Source: Eudorina sp. 2006-703-Eu-15 (lineage: Eukaryota > Chlorophyta > Chlorophyceae > Chlamydomonadales > Volvocaceae). Taken from it: a stretch of 64,000 bases of DNA. The translations under genes were made by a program, and so were the position numbers. The notes under the pieces are model-generated. The model worked only from the letters and a program-made list of their open reading frames with translations. It was not told the origin of the DNA and made no database searches. Below, piece after piece: positions 1-11,827 of this stretch; position 1 is the stretch's first letter, and each line of letters starts with the position of its first letter. The DNA lies in NCBI GenBank assembly GCA_003117195.1, contig BDSI01000032.1:612145-676144 (forward strand), written 5' to 3'.

Positions 1-37
1 ACTCCGGCGGAGGTAAGGTGGCTGCACTTTCGGGCGC

Positions 38-68
38 GGGTGCTGGTGCGGGTGCGGGTGCGGGTGCG
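38..68. repeat. Short GGGTGC-type tandem repeat
   Basis: About five imperfect copies of a GGGTGC hexamer, one of them changed to GCTGGT. It is read as Gly-Ala or Val-Arg runs in different frames and is most likely non-coding simple sequence. Confidence 0.7.
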
Positions 69-1587
69 AGTCTGTTGCGCTTCGCGTGCGAGCCACAACT
101 TCGTGTTTCGAGACGTGTCATGGTGGGGCTGCAGCGGTTGCAGAAACCCTTTGGGGGCAATTTCTTTTTGGGCATACAGGCGACTGAGAGAACACAGCAT
201 CACGGTAGGCACTCTGGGATGTCAAGGCCTTGGCTTGGGGCCATTTCTGGGCTTATGTCTCGCTGCTGGCGGACCAGAGCAGAGCCATAGCATGGGCATT
301 TGGCGGGCTGCTCAGATGTGGGCGGGGACCAAGTCGAACGGGGAAGTGGAATGGGATGTGCGGGCCTGCATTGCGCGAATGTGAATTGTTACTTACATCT
401 GAATCTGGGCCTGACGCTGGCCAGGCAAGGGCTTGAACCCAACCCTAGAGGAACGGCCACGGGATAGGGGTGTAAGGGGCCTCTGTATCCCCGTGCTTGA
501 TCAGTATGGCGAGTAACCTTTACAAGCAACCGTGGATGGAACGGTGACAGCAACAGCGCCTCAGCCTGTCTAACCTGGTTGGCCAGCACCTCACAGCCGC
601 TTCTCATCCGCCACGCGTCCTTACTTGCAGCACCGGGCGTGAGGCGCACCAATGTCGGAGCGGAAAATAACTTACATCCCGCGGCCTCATATCTACCGGC
701 AGCAGCTCGTGTCAGTAGGGCCTGATTTGCACTCAAAGGCCGACTCCCCCTGGCGCACTCCTGCTCCACCTAGGGAACCTGAAACACCTTGCCCGAATGG
801 GACCATCCCAACACTTGATGACGGCACGCACCGTCAGTGGAGGCTCTATTGCGCCGCTGGCATTAGTTACGCACGTACACGTACGCACGTACGGTAGCCA
901 AGGCGAGCAGGTGAAAACACTGTCCACAATCCACGCCCACTGCATGCCGCAAGCGGGCCCGAGAGACTCGAACATGCCACCATCAGCCACAGAGGCTGCC
1001 GCGCCATAGGGTGTTGGGCCGGCGGTGGCGGGAGTGGCGGCGGTGGCGGCGGGCAGGAGTGAGTGAGGTGTGGTGAGCGCACAACCAATCCAGCGGGCTG
1101 GGACACGGTGCCGCCTACGCTGCTTCGTCCACCAGGTCATTCTGCGGTTCTGCGGTGGGGTCGTTGCCGGCTCCCCGGCACTTGCCCCGATAGATCCCCG
1201 GACGGGCGGCGCCACAAACAGCCATCCGCAGGAAGCACGGCAAGGTACGAGCGCCAAGAGCAAGGCGAATAGGTGTTAGCACGCGTCTGATGCGTCTGAG
1301 ATGCTGACGGCACAAGGCAGCAGATGAAGTTGTGCCAGAAAGCTGACAAGGAGCCCGGCACATTCATGACCTCATCCACGCTGCGATACAAGTGTTGGCT
1401 CAGGCTCAGGGTCCACGCAACGGCTCTGGGGATGGGGCTCCCGGGAAGGGACACCTGGAATGTGGGAAGCGACTCCACTGTCGACCGTGCCAGCAGGTTC
1501 CGACGCCGATACTTCGTTCCTTCCTGCCTGTGCAAACCGCATGGACAGCTCACATGCAGGTTGGTGGGGCCGGTGCATGAACAGCAC

Positions 1588-1680
1588 CTGGGTTTTCTGC
1601 CGTGGCTCTGCCGTGGCGGTCCAGCTCCTCGGCCATGCACTCCTGCTCCTCGGCCAAGCGCTTCAGCTCGTGGCCCAGCG
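1588..1680 (-). other. Possible exon of an unidentified minus-strand gene
   Basis: On the minus strand, a 93-base open segment lies between an acceptor-like TTTCACTACAG and a donor-like CCAG/GTGCTG. It encodes a charged, helix-like stretch containing HELKRLAEEQECMAEELDRH, which looks like coiled coil and unlike the random GC-rich reading frames around it. The length is a multiple of three. I could not link it to further exons or a family, so this is only a candidate. Confidence 0.22.
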
Positions 1681-1972
1681 CTGTAGTGAAAGGAAGTTCA
1701 GACGTCATGCTGTCGCTTGCCTGCTGATTCTGCAGGCCCTGCTGTGACATGCCCGGTTGTTGGCGGTGGTCCCTGATTATCTGGTTGCACAAGGGAGAAG
1801 GTGTCATCAGCGGGGGCCACTTCTGCATCCCGGGTTTTGGGATCCGGTTGATCTCCACCACCACGACGTTTATTGTCCTGAAGACTGGGGAATATGCACA
1901 TGGGACACTGCCACTGCGCGTTCAGGAGGGAAATGCTTCACGGATCGGGTCGTCAATGTTTGACACCATGGC

Positions 1973-2042
1973 GACGGCCTCCGTACGGAGGTAAGTGCCC
2001 CAGCCCGCCGACGGCCTCCGTACGGAGGTAAGTGCCCCAGCC
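1973..2042. repeat. Tandem duplication, 37-bp unit, with 14-bp palindrome
   Basis: Two head-to-tail copies of a 37-bp unit start at 1973 and 2010. The first 33 bases are identical. Each copy contains the perfect palindrome CCTCCGTACGGAGG followed by TAAGTG, so each also carries a splice-donor-like GGAG/GTAAGT. No coding role is evident. Confidence 0.9.
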
Positions 2043-2811
2043 AGCCCGCGGACGCCGTCCGGTGGCAATGCAACTTGGTGGCGGCCCGAGGACTGCGAAC
2101 AGCAGGTTCGACTGGGCTGGCTGGGTCGACTCTGTGTGGCTGCCCGCAGAAGGGTCACGCCGGCAAGCACTCGGAGCAGCGGTGGAGGGGCCAATGAAGC
2201 TAAACGGTTGGTGCCACGGACAAAGGACAAGTCGTTGGGCGCAGGTCAGGCGTGGAAGAGGCCGTCGAGGCGGCTGGGACTCACGTTGGTGATGTGGGTC
2301 AAAGCTGTCCTCGTGGAGTGCGAGTTGGTAGGGTATTCAGGTCAAATCAGCCAAGGTGGCCCGTTTCAAGCGTGCCGTTTTCGTTCTGCGCCCACCTGTC
2401 AATCCTCATAATGTGCTTTGAGCGCTTCGTCATATACTATGCGCTTCACAAGCAGAGAGGCAGCGTGATCGGATTTTTGGCCAATGGTGTGCAATACCGG
2501 TTTCGTAGTCGGGCTCCGATAGGTCCCATGATCGGTTAAGTCCCAATCTGTCCACGCCGGGTCGCAATAGCTTGCGAGTCCCATAGCAAGCTGACGTCAA
2601 GATGGGGCATATATTCGTCGTGTGCACCTTGTACGGGCGCCGTATGCAGCACGGACACTCGGCAATTGATGTTCGACTTCCGTGCGACTGGTCCTGGCGT
2701 TTGATCAGGAGAAATGAAACGAAGCAGTTACTATGGATACCGTTTCCTATGATATCGGCGTGGTTTTTCGACACGGCAGCTGAGTCCTGAATATGCATGT
2801 GAAAGGAACTA

Positions 2812-5800
2812 ATGTTGCTCTTTTATAGGTATCCCAAACGCATTCTTGCGGTGCTAGCGGTGGTTCTGGCGGTTGAGTATGCAATTGTCCATCGCATTTC
2901 CCTCGACGCGTTGACTCGGAGCGACGTCGGTTTATCCCAATGGCGACAGCTGCTGACGGACTGCAACTGTAACGACTGTAAGTCAAAGCTGTCACCCCGT
3001 GTTGCCAACGATGCTGGCCGCCAGGACACCCAAGCGTTATTATGAGGTTGTGTGCTACATCGGATTACATTGATGGTAATTATCTATAAAACCTTAGTTA
3101 TTGCGGAGCTTAAGCTGTCTTGCAGTTCTGGACAGATGTGGACTCGTGTCGATCAAAGTTGTGATATGCCGTCTCGATTACGGTATCTGTCGCGACTCTG
3201 CTCATCCATCTGCCATGGCAGGTGAAGTCCGACACCTTACCTTGATACACGACGGATTATACCAGCGAGCCTATTCAGTGCACCTATTGCATCGAGTTCT
3301 GGCGATTAGCTCTGAAGACGGGGACCCCTACGACGCCTTCGATGACGATGATGACGTCGATGGCGAGGCCACTGACGCTGAGGACACCGACGACGGGGAA
3401 GCGACGGGCCTGGTGCCCTTGCATCCCGACGGAGCTAGCGTGCCGTACGCCTACGCACCAGGAGACATGCTGTCCAAGTCACTGGCGCCGCCGCACGCAG
3501 CTCTGCAGGTAGCGGGCTCCCGGCCCAGCCACCCCGCCACGACTGCACCCTCAGGCGTGCCGGCGTTGCCGTCGATGGCCGTCTCCGTAACGGCACCCGA
3601 AGCACACCATCCATCGAACCAGCAAGGCCAAGAGCCCCCAACCATCCCCAGTCGTCCGGCAGAGCAAGAACCAACACCACAGCAGCACCAGCACCAGCAG
3701 CGCGTCCCGGGCGGTGTCCCCGGGGTCGTCGGTGCTGCAGCGGCCGCGGACGGCGCCGCCACGTCGGGTTCCCCGCGACTGCTGCAGGCGGTCGTCTGGC
3801 AGCCCAGCAAGGTGCTCTCCGTGTTCCCCTGGCAGCTCCGCGCGCACTTCTTCCTGTCGCTCGCGTCCACCCGGATGTACCTCCTCATGGGGCTGTGGCC
3901 GCGGGCCGCGGCCGTGGCCGCGGCGGCGCCGCGCCGCCTGCGCCAGGCGCCCAGCGCCAACGCCCATTCGCACAACCATCACCCCCAGCAGCAACAGCAG
4001 CGGGGTGGCGGCGCCACCACCAGTCCGGATGCGATGGCGGCAGGGGCCGGGGCGGGGGCGGGTGCTAGGACAGGAGGTGTCCCACAGCCGCCCAGCAGCG
4101 GAGGCGCCTCCGTGAGTGACCACGCAACGGCGTCGTCGCCGCCGCAGCCCCAGGGATACGCGGGCGGAGGAGGTGCCGCTGGTGGCGGAGCCGGCGGCAG
4201 TGGGTACTCGCACCCGCACGCGACCGCGCAGGCGACCGCGCACGCCTACGCGCAGCATGCGCATGGGTACGACGGCATGAGCGGACTGTACGGGCTCGGC
4301 CGCTCCGCGACGGACGAGAGCCAGAGCTTGGCGGCGGCGCTGTCGGCGTTGGGGCGTGGGGTGCCCGTGTTCCTGCCCCCGGAAATGCTGGTGGAACACG
4401 GGGTGCAGGTGAGGAGGCGGCGGAGAGGGGAGGGCGGGTCGAAGGGTGGGAGGGGAAGGCAGGGGACGGATGACGCGGCAGGCGTGTGAGTGGGCGCGCT
4501 GCGGGTACTGAGGGACGAGTACCGCGGGACGGCAGCGAGGTGGCAGGCCTTGAGGAGATGGCCGTGGGCGGGTGCGCGGCCAGGGATGTAGGCGTGGAGG
4601 TGTAACGTAGGTGCCGGGGGGGTGGAGCAGGAGGAGCGCTGCCGGCGCTATGGTCGGCTGGGGGCCGCTGGTCTGATCCGATCTGATTTGGGTTGGGTTG
4701 GGTGCCAACTGTCCCCACCCTGGACGTCTTGCTCGCCTCACGTCGTACCGCCTCACGTCGTACCGCGTCACGTGCTCACAGGAGGACCTCATGGCGAGCT
4801 GCGTGTTCAAACCGGCGGTCAAGTACGCCACCGCGAGCGGAACGGCCACCACAGGCAGCGGCGGCGACGGCGGCTTCAGCGGCACGGGTAGGGAGGCAGT
4901 GGGGGAGGTGCCACCCAGCCGATTTCCAAACCCAGGCCGGTCAAGATGTACATGTCCGCGCCGAAGCAAGGTTGGCCCAGGCCCCTGCTCTGGGCAATTT
5001 TACCTCGGCCGTGCTGCGACTTTGCGTGTGCTTAGCACGGCCGTACGGCGGCATGTGGCGACTGCCAGACACGTGCCCTGCAGGGTCAGGAAGAAGGCAG
5101 GATGACAGGCCGTTGTGGGTCACATTCCCTGGGTGATGACAGGTTCGCATGTGCGCTAGCTGCTAGGGGAAAACTGGGCCGCGCAGGTGTGTGCGTGTGT
5201 TTGCTGTGTATGCATCCACGTCGGAGTTTACACGTTACAGCAGGTCCAAGTCCCCCTCGGGCTGTTGCGAAGCCGTCTGCTGTGTGCGCCGTACCGCATG
5301 GTCTACCCCGCGGGTCGCTAGGGGCTTGGAAACCCCCACGTGGGCCCTTTTCACCTCACCTTACCTTCAACACCCCGATTCGCATGCCCTCAGGCGCCCC
5401 CCTGACTCGCTGGCGCACCTGGCCCTCCCGACTGAGCCGCTGGGTTGCGGACCTGGCGCTCCGCATCAAGCTGCACGGCGGCCGCGCTGCAGCCAGGCTG
5501 CGGGCGGCCGGCGGCGCTGCCGGAGTGCTGCCGCCCCTGCCCCCCGGTCGCGCAGACGGGCCCAACGGCGGCATCGGGGACGCCACGGGCCTGCGGCGGG
5601 GGACGGAGCAGCAGCAGCGGCAGGGGGCCGCGGGGGATGGCGTCCAACAGCAGCAACACACGTACGCGTACGTGGAGTGCCGGCTGTACAGAACTGACCG
5701 CGCGCGGAATGCGTCGTTCACCTGCCCGGCGGTGCTGACCGTGCTGCCCTCGCCGCCGCGAGGCAGCCGCGCCTCGCACCACCACCTCCCCCACACCCTC

Positions 5801-8800
5801 TACCAGCAGCACCAGCCGCCGCAGCCGCATCAGGCCCCAGCGCCCGGGGGCTCTAACGGCAGCGCTGCGGCTGCTGCTACGACATGTCCTGGCGCCGGCG
5901 GCGCCGGCGCATGCCCGGCAGGCAACGCTACCGCTCCTGGCGCCGGCGCCGCGCCGCCGCAGCTGCCGCAGCAGCCGCAGCAGCCATCCCAGGCGCAACC
6001 CAACACAGCGCACAGCTCGCGACCCAGATCGAAGCCACGGCTGCTGCGCCGGCTGTGGCTGGACCTGCGGTACATGGCGTACGGCGTGGTGATGCCGTAC
6101 AAATGGGCGCCCATCCTGGCCGGCATCCTCAGTCCGCACATGTTCCTGCTGGCGTGTCTGCCCGCCTTTCAGTCGCTGGGCCTTATGGGGCCCTTCACTG
6201 CGCGGCTGTGCGCCTACCACGCCGTATGTGAGTGTGGCGCGGTGGCGGGCGGCCCGGGCCCGGGGGGCTTGGTCGGCGGGTGGCGCAGGGCATGGCTGCC
6301 TGGGCGACCTGGGGGGGATGCAGGGCGGCTGAGGCCAGGCGCCGTGGTGGCAGGGCATTGATGGATGCGTCCGCTGGGTGCGAGCTGCGAGGTCGGGGTT
6401 AAGGTGAAATCGGAAAGAAACCCGGAAAACGAACGAGGTCGGGGTACTCGGCAGGTCCGGAAATGGGAGCAGCGATGGGGCTCAAAAAGCGAAAAAAGTG
6501 TGGTAGATGGAGTGTGTTCAGAGAGATGAAGCGGGTGTACATTACGTAATTGTTTTCCCTTTGGAGGCCGAAGTTGGCCAACGGACCGATCAGTGCCGAC
6601 CGGAGACGTACCACTGCCAACACCTCAACGGCCTCGGGACGTCGGTCAGGTCAGGTCAGGTCAGGTTGGAAACACACGCGCCTCCCGCCCGTCCCCGCCC
6701 CGCCCCGCAGGCATTGTCCTCACGGCCGCCGACCACCTGCTGCTGCTGCGCCTGGCTTCGGAGCTGTGGCTGCGTGCTCGCCCGGAGCGCGGCCAGCCGG
6801 GAGGTCACAACTGGCAGCGGTGGCTGGCGCTGGCGAGGTGGCTGTTCGTGGACGGCTTCCTGGCTAGCGGCTGGCTGTTCAGGTGGGCGGACGTCCGGGA
6901 GGGGTGCCAGGGCGGGGGCGGCGGGTTTGGGGGCACAGGATACGGTATTGGTAGACATGTCTGTATTGCGCTGCCGCCGCGGCGTGGACTGCTGCCTCCC
7001 CACCCTGGCTGCAAAGCCAGGGGGTAAGGGTCTAACGCCGGCACCTGCCTTCCTCACTGTTGGCCCGGCCAGCCCGCAAAGAATCGGCACACGGATAGGT
7101 AGGGGCAACAGCAGGAGGCGGCGGCAGTGAAGAATTCACTGTACCAGGATCTCCCGCGATGTGAAGACGTAGCCCTTGACAAATTACTGACGCAAAAGCC
7201 GACGCGAAACAGATCTGCTTGAGGGATGGGGGCTTGCAGGGGGGGCTAGGGTACATCCCAGCACAGTGCGGAATATCGCAGCCTCGTCGGCTCCGTTGGC
7301 GCTATAGCGTGATGAGGCGGGGTGTTTGCTACAGCCAACGGGGTGGGCAGCACTCAGCCGGCTCCAACGGGCGCGCCGCGGATGTGGTGATGCGTGTGCG
7401 GGTGTTGCGCCCATGCGGCACCCGGACCGCACTGCAGGGTGCAGGCGGGTGCAGTCGTCACGCAGTGACACCACGGGAGGATTCCGTCGCATGTGCAGCG
7501 ACGCTCAGGCGGGTGGCTCCAGGCGGGTGGGTGAGGGCGCAGTCGCGGTTCCTCCGAATGCTCTGCGTCCACTGATATGGCATATCCCTCCCTCGCCACC
7601 CGCCACGGGTTTTTGGTGGTTGGTTGGTGGGTTGGTTGGGAATGCGGCGCAGGGCGGTGGTGATGGGCATCCTGGCCACCAAGCAGATGGAGCTGTGGAA
7701 CCATCTGTACGGCGCCTCCTTCCGGCCGCACCCGCTGCTGTACTGCTTCATGGTGCTGCCGGCGGGCTGGATGACCTCCTGCGCGACCTGCAGTGCCGCC
7801 TGGCGCCTCACCTCGGGGCACCACGCCGCCTCGGCGCCGCTGCTGCTGTTCCAGGTGGGTCCGTGGGCCAAGTGGGCAGAGGGGTGTGTGGACACGAACA
7901 CGTTCGGTCGGTCGGTCCTCGGTCGGTCACTAGGTGGGCGTCCGGACCCCGATTGCCGACGGTATCGATTCACCCGCAAGCCGCACCCCGGGCCTGGGCG
8001 GAGAGGGCTTGACGCAATTGGCGTGCTGCGATGTCTCTGCCGAGTTCGTTCCGGTGGTGCGATCTCTGGTCTGATCTGCTCGGGGACCCACTCGGTCCGC
8101 AGTGCCTTTCGCGCGTCTGCTACCAAGGGCGCGCCGAGCAGCCCAGCCCTGGCCCTCCAGCCTGTCGGTACCCGCACGCGTCCACATAAGGGAGGAGCGC
8201 ATTGACCTGCCGTATTCGCTTGTGTGGGCGGACGTCAAAGCGACATGACATGCACCGGTTCCTCCTCCTGGACATCATCGCATATGCCCCGCGGCCTCGT
8301 TCCTCGCGTGCGTCAATTGTGTCAATTGTGTCATGTCACTCCCCAGGAGGGCTTCCTGTCCGGCCTGTCATCGCCTCTGTACTCGCTGGTCTACATCTCC
8401 TTCGCGGTGCTGGGGCTGGGCGGCGGCGGCGTGGGCGGCGGCGCGGGCGGCGTGCTGGGCCTGGCGGCCGCCAACTCGCGGCTGCCGCTGTGGCTGCTGG
8501 ACGCGGTGGTGGTGTCGCCGCTGCTCACGGTGGTGACCCTGGACGTGCTGTGGAACATGGATGCGGCGGCCAGGGCCACGCCGCTGCTCATGGTGGTGGG
8601 TAGCTGGTGGTTGGTGGCGGGCGGGGTTCATTGAGAAGACGAAGCGGTGGCGGGTGGCAGCGGTGGCACCTACCCGCGCGCTTCTCCCCTCCTGAACCCC
8701 TAGTCGGCACTTTCCATCACCCGGCAGCGGCCGCTGGGCGTGCTCGTGTTCGGTCCGGGTTCGTTTTTGCAGTTTTACCACCTGCGGTATTGTGATGCCT

Positions 8801-11800
8801 GCCAGTACCGTATCCTCCACCCAGCCCTCCTGCCATGCCTCACGTCGGGCTGCCGTCACACGCTTGGCCCCTCTGACCTCCGGGGCCCCCCAACACCAGA
8901 TCGTCAACGCGCTCCGCTGCCACCAGCTGCCCGAGGACGCAGCGGGCGGCGCGCTGGGCCGCCGCGGCCGCGGCCGGCTCGGAGGCGGCGGCGGCGGAGG
9001 CGTCCCGGGCTGGCTGCCCCCGCGTGCGGCCGCGATCCGCGAGGGGCCCCCGGGCGCAGTGAAGCAGCACACCAGCCTGTGGATGTTGCTGGAGACGTCC
9101 CGCTGGTGGGCCCACCACGTGCGAGCGGCGCTGGAGGAGGAGCAGCAGCAGCTGCAGGAGGCGCAGCAGATGGGCGCGCAGGGGCTCGTCGGCGACGCGG
9201 GGGCTGCTGCCGCTGCTGCTGCGGCAGCGGCGGCGGGGGAGCGCGGCATGCGGGAACAGGCTGCGGCGGCGGTGGCGCGAGTGGCGCTGGCGGCTCGCCA
9301 CGCGGGCATGATGGAGCTGCCGCGGCGGGTGATCGCGGGCATGATGGCGGCATACCTGCTGCCTCTGCCAGGCGAGCTGTGGCCGCCGCAGCGGGTGAGA
9401 TGAACCCCCAGTAGGCCCTTCATTCGCGCGGGGACCTTGGCTCTGCCAGAACAGCGCGTTATGAACATGCCCACCAATATTCTATACGGTAACCCCAGTG
9501 GGTACCTCCAGTGGGTACCTCCAGTGGGTACCGCCCTATACCGCCCTGTTCCCTGGCGGCGGTGCCGACAGAGGCCGCCCGCACCTCGCCACGAGCCCCA
9601 ACCTCGTACCGTGTTGCACCACGCCACCCCATCCCATCCCGTTGCGCTGGCTAACCAGCGCAGTTCTACCGATTTCCTACATTCCATCCCAGTTTTCGAT
9701 GCCCCATCCCATCCCATCCCGCCCACAGGAGCAGGGAGCCCGCGCGGTGGACCTACTGCTGGAGGCGGCGGCGGAGGCGGGGCCGGTGCCGCGGAGGCGC
9801 GGAGGCGCCGGTGGCGGGGCAGGTGGTCCCGGGGACCGGGGCGCCGAGGAGGAGGAGGACTTGGAGTTAGACGAGGTGGACCTGGAGCTGCTGGGGCTGC
9901 AGGGGCCCGGGGGAGCAGCCGGGGCGGCGGGCGGCGGCGAGCAAAGGGCCGAGGAAGGGGATGGCGGGGAGCGGATGGTGCGCGCGCCCGACGGCTCCCT
10001 GCGCCCCCTGTCAGCATTGGAGGCGGAGCTGCGGGCGGGTCTGGCGCAGGTGGCAGGTGGGTGGCAGGCTGGGCGGGTTGGGTATAGGATATTGGTAGAC
10101 ACATTTATACTGCGCTGCTGCCAGGTTGGGTGGGCGGGCGTGCGGGGAAGGCCACTTGTGACATGGAACCGCTCCCACTTCCCAGTGGTGGTGGTGGTGG
10201 TGGACCCGAGCTCTGCACGGGGCGGTCGACCGAGCGAGCCCACATACCGCAGTCGGGGGACAGTAGTCGGGGGACAGTACTTGGGCACAAGGCGGAGCGG
10301 CTGGGCAGGATTTGAAGGGCGCGTGTCACGTCTGCGGGCCGCTGAAGGGGGTGAGCGATCGCAAAGGAGCACCGGGACGGAGCGCCTGGCGTTCCTGATG
10401 TTGATGTTGATGTTGGTGATGCGCGCAGTCTCATGGCAGGGTCCGCCGCCGCTTCTTACCTCGGGTGGGTCATCGGGTTGCCGGTTCTTTGGGTGGTGCT
10501 CCGACCCGAGGGGTGGCACATGCGGATACAGCTGCGTCGCTGGTGAGGTCGCGGTGTCCCCCGTGTCTTTGCCCGTACCCACCCTCTCCATCTCACTAAC
10601 CCGCTCCCTCGCTACGGCCCACCGCTGCGCCGTACCACCCCTCCACTCTAACTTCCTGTACCCCTCCCCTCCACTGCAGCGCTCCGCGCACAGCTGGCGG
10701 CGGTGGGCCGCGGCGTGGCGGACCTGTTGCTGCTGGGCCGATGGCCGCCGCCCCTGGAGCTGCCGCCCGAGGCGCTGGCCTGGTGCGAGTCGGTGCCCCA
10801 CGGCTTCCTGTGCCCCATCACCCACTCGCTGATGACCCAGCCGGCGCTGCTGGTCAGTCCGCAGCTCAGTGAGGCCAGCCCCACCTACGAGCTGAGCGCC
10901 ATAAGGGAGTGGCTGAGGTCCAACAGGTGGGTGCGCGGGTGGGTGGATGGGTGGCGGTGTTTGTCCCGGCCGTGGGGGCGCCTGGTGGCGGGGGGCTGGT
11001 GCCCGGAGGATGGGGGTTCCGAGGGGGTCCGCGGAGGGGTCGCCCTGCGTGCTGGGTTGGGAAGGGGCGGGGTCCTGCCTGGTCCTGCCTGGAGCAGATG
11101 GTGTTGAGTCCGCGTGCGTTCCCTGCGCTGGGGCTGCGGACCACGCCGCATGTCCAAATCTCATCTGCCCCCTGCCCCCCGGCCGGATCCGTTCCCTCCC
11201 TCCCTCTGCATGCCCAGGACCGACCCCACCACCGGCCGCTACCTGCACACCTACCACTTCATCCACAACGACAACCTGCGGAAGGCCATAGAGGACTGGG
11301 TGGCAGACCGCCTCGCCCGCGAGCAGCAGCAGCAGCAAGACCAGCAGCAAAACCAACAGCAAGAAGGACAACACGAGCCGCAGCTGCGGCAGCGACAGCG
11401 GCAACGGTACATATCGCCCGCGCGGCGGCAGGGCCCTGGAGGTGATGGGCTGTCGCCGCCCCGGGGCGGGTTGCTCCAGGCGTCGGCCGCTGCAGCTGCA
11501 GCGGCGGCCGGTGGGGCCGCAGGAGGCCGCTACCAGCCAGTAGCGGGACCGGGCCTGGGGCAGCGCAGTGTGTGTGTGGGCACCTCAGAAATGGGGTTGC
11601 GGATGCAGTCGCCGGAGCGCTTCAGGGGCGGTGTTGGAGCGGTGGACGGCGGGGGCCGGGCGGGCAGGAGCCGCTCCCGGGGCCGCCCCAGGTCGCGGGG
11701 GGGGGCGCTGCGGCCAGCCGGCGCCACGGTAATGGAGGGGCTGGGGGGGACGGCGGCGGCGGTGCTGGCGAGGCAGCTGGTGCAGCGGGCGGCGTCGCGG

Positions 11801-11827
11801 CAGCGTGGTCGCACGGAGCTGCAGTAG
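2812..11827 (+). CDS. Multi-pass membrane protein with C-terminal U-box (probable E3 ubiquitin ligase)
   Basis: Predicted exons: 2812-2977, 3126-4408, 4782-4887, 5394-6227, 6711-6882, 7653-7854, 8347-8595, 8900-9394, 9729-10056, 10680-10926, 11218-11827. Reading phase is kept at every junction and gives about 1,563 residues. Exon 1 encodes a signal-anchor-like helix (RILAVLAVVLAVEYAIVHR). Exon 2 has an acidic DDDDD run followed by Gln/His/Ala/Gly-rich low complexity. Residues ~750-1005 hold about six hydrophobic segments, for example YKWAPILAGILSPHMFLLAC and LPLWLLDAVVVSPLLTVV. The U-box lies at ~1317-1390 (PHGFLCPITHSLM, YELSAIREWL, TDPTTGRYL, NLRKAIEDW). A Gln/Arg-rich tail follows. U-boxes bind E2 enzymes and promote ubiquitin transfer. 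A membrane location is inferred. The start at 2812 is the first ATG in frame; an upstream exon ending at a TTTTATAG acceptor (2828) is an alternative. I do not recognise a named orthologue. Confidence 0.85.
6644..6663. repeat. GGTCA x4 microsatellite
   Basis: Four perfect tandem copies of GGTCA lie in the intron between exons 4 and 5 of the U-box gene, shortly before the polypyrimidine tract of the next acceptor. Confidence 0.9.
6938..6973 (+). repeat. 36-bp dispersed intronic repeat, copy A
   Basis: A copy of a 36-bp element with core ATTGGTAGACA and end GCGCTG, in the intron after exon 5 of the U-box gene. It matches copy C (10082-10117) at 28 of 36 positions. Confidence 0.75.
9452..9487 (-). 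repeat. 36-bp dispersed intronic repeat, copy B (inverted)
   Basis: Inverted copy of the same 36-bp element, in the intron between exons 8 and 9 of the U-box gene. Read on the minus strand it matches copy C at 28 of 36 positions. Confidence 0.75.
9495..9532. repeat. Three tandem copies of CCAGTGGGTACCT
   Basis: A 13-bp unit is repeated three times (the last copy lacks its final T) directly beside dispersed-repeat copy B, in the same intron of the U-box gene. Confidence 0.9.
10082..10117 (+). repeat. 36-bp dispersed intronic repeat, copy C
   Basis: Third copy of the 36-bp element, just after the donor of exon 9 of the U-box gene. It is in the same orientation as copy A. Confidence 0.75.

Larger units (their letters stand above)
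1..2811. other. Region upstream of the U-box gene, no confident gene
   Basis: No gene could be supported here. The stretch contains a short GGGTGC-type repeat near its left end, a 37-bp tandem duplication at 1973-2042 and one splice-bounded open segment on the minus strand (1588-1680) that might be an exon of an unidentified gene. GC content falls towards 2400-3100, where the first exon of the U-box gene begins. The 5' untranslated region and promoter of that gene should lie in the right-hand part, but I see no clear TATA box. Confidence 0.5.

Noticed and set aside
3551..4969. Minus-strand open frame (472 codons)
   Set aside because: Antisense of exon 2 of the U-box gene. The residues are mostly Arg, Pro and Gly, as expected from GC-rich DNA.
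8368..10104. Long minus-strand open frame (578 codons) opposite the U-box gene
   Set aside because: It mirrors GC-rich exons and introns of the plus-strand gene, is Pro/Arg/Ala-rich without domains, and crosses that gene's clear splice sites.
9677..11404. Long minus-strand open frame (575 codons)
   Set aside because: Antisense shadow over the U-box exons, with low-complexity composition and no motif.
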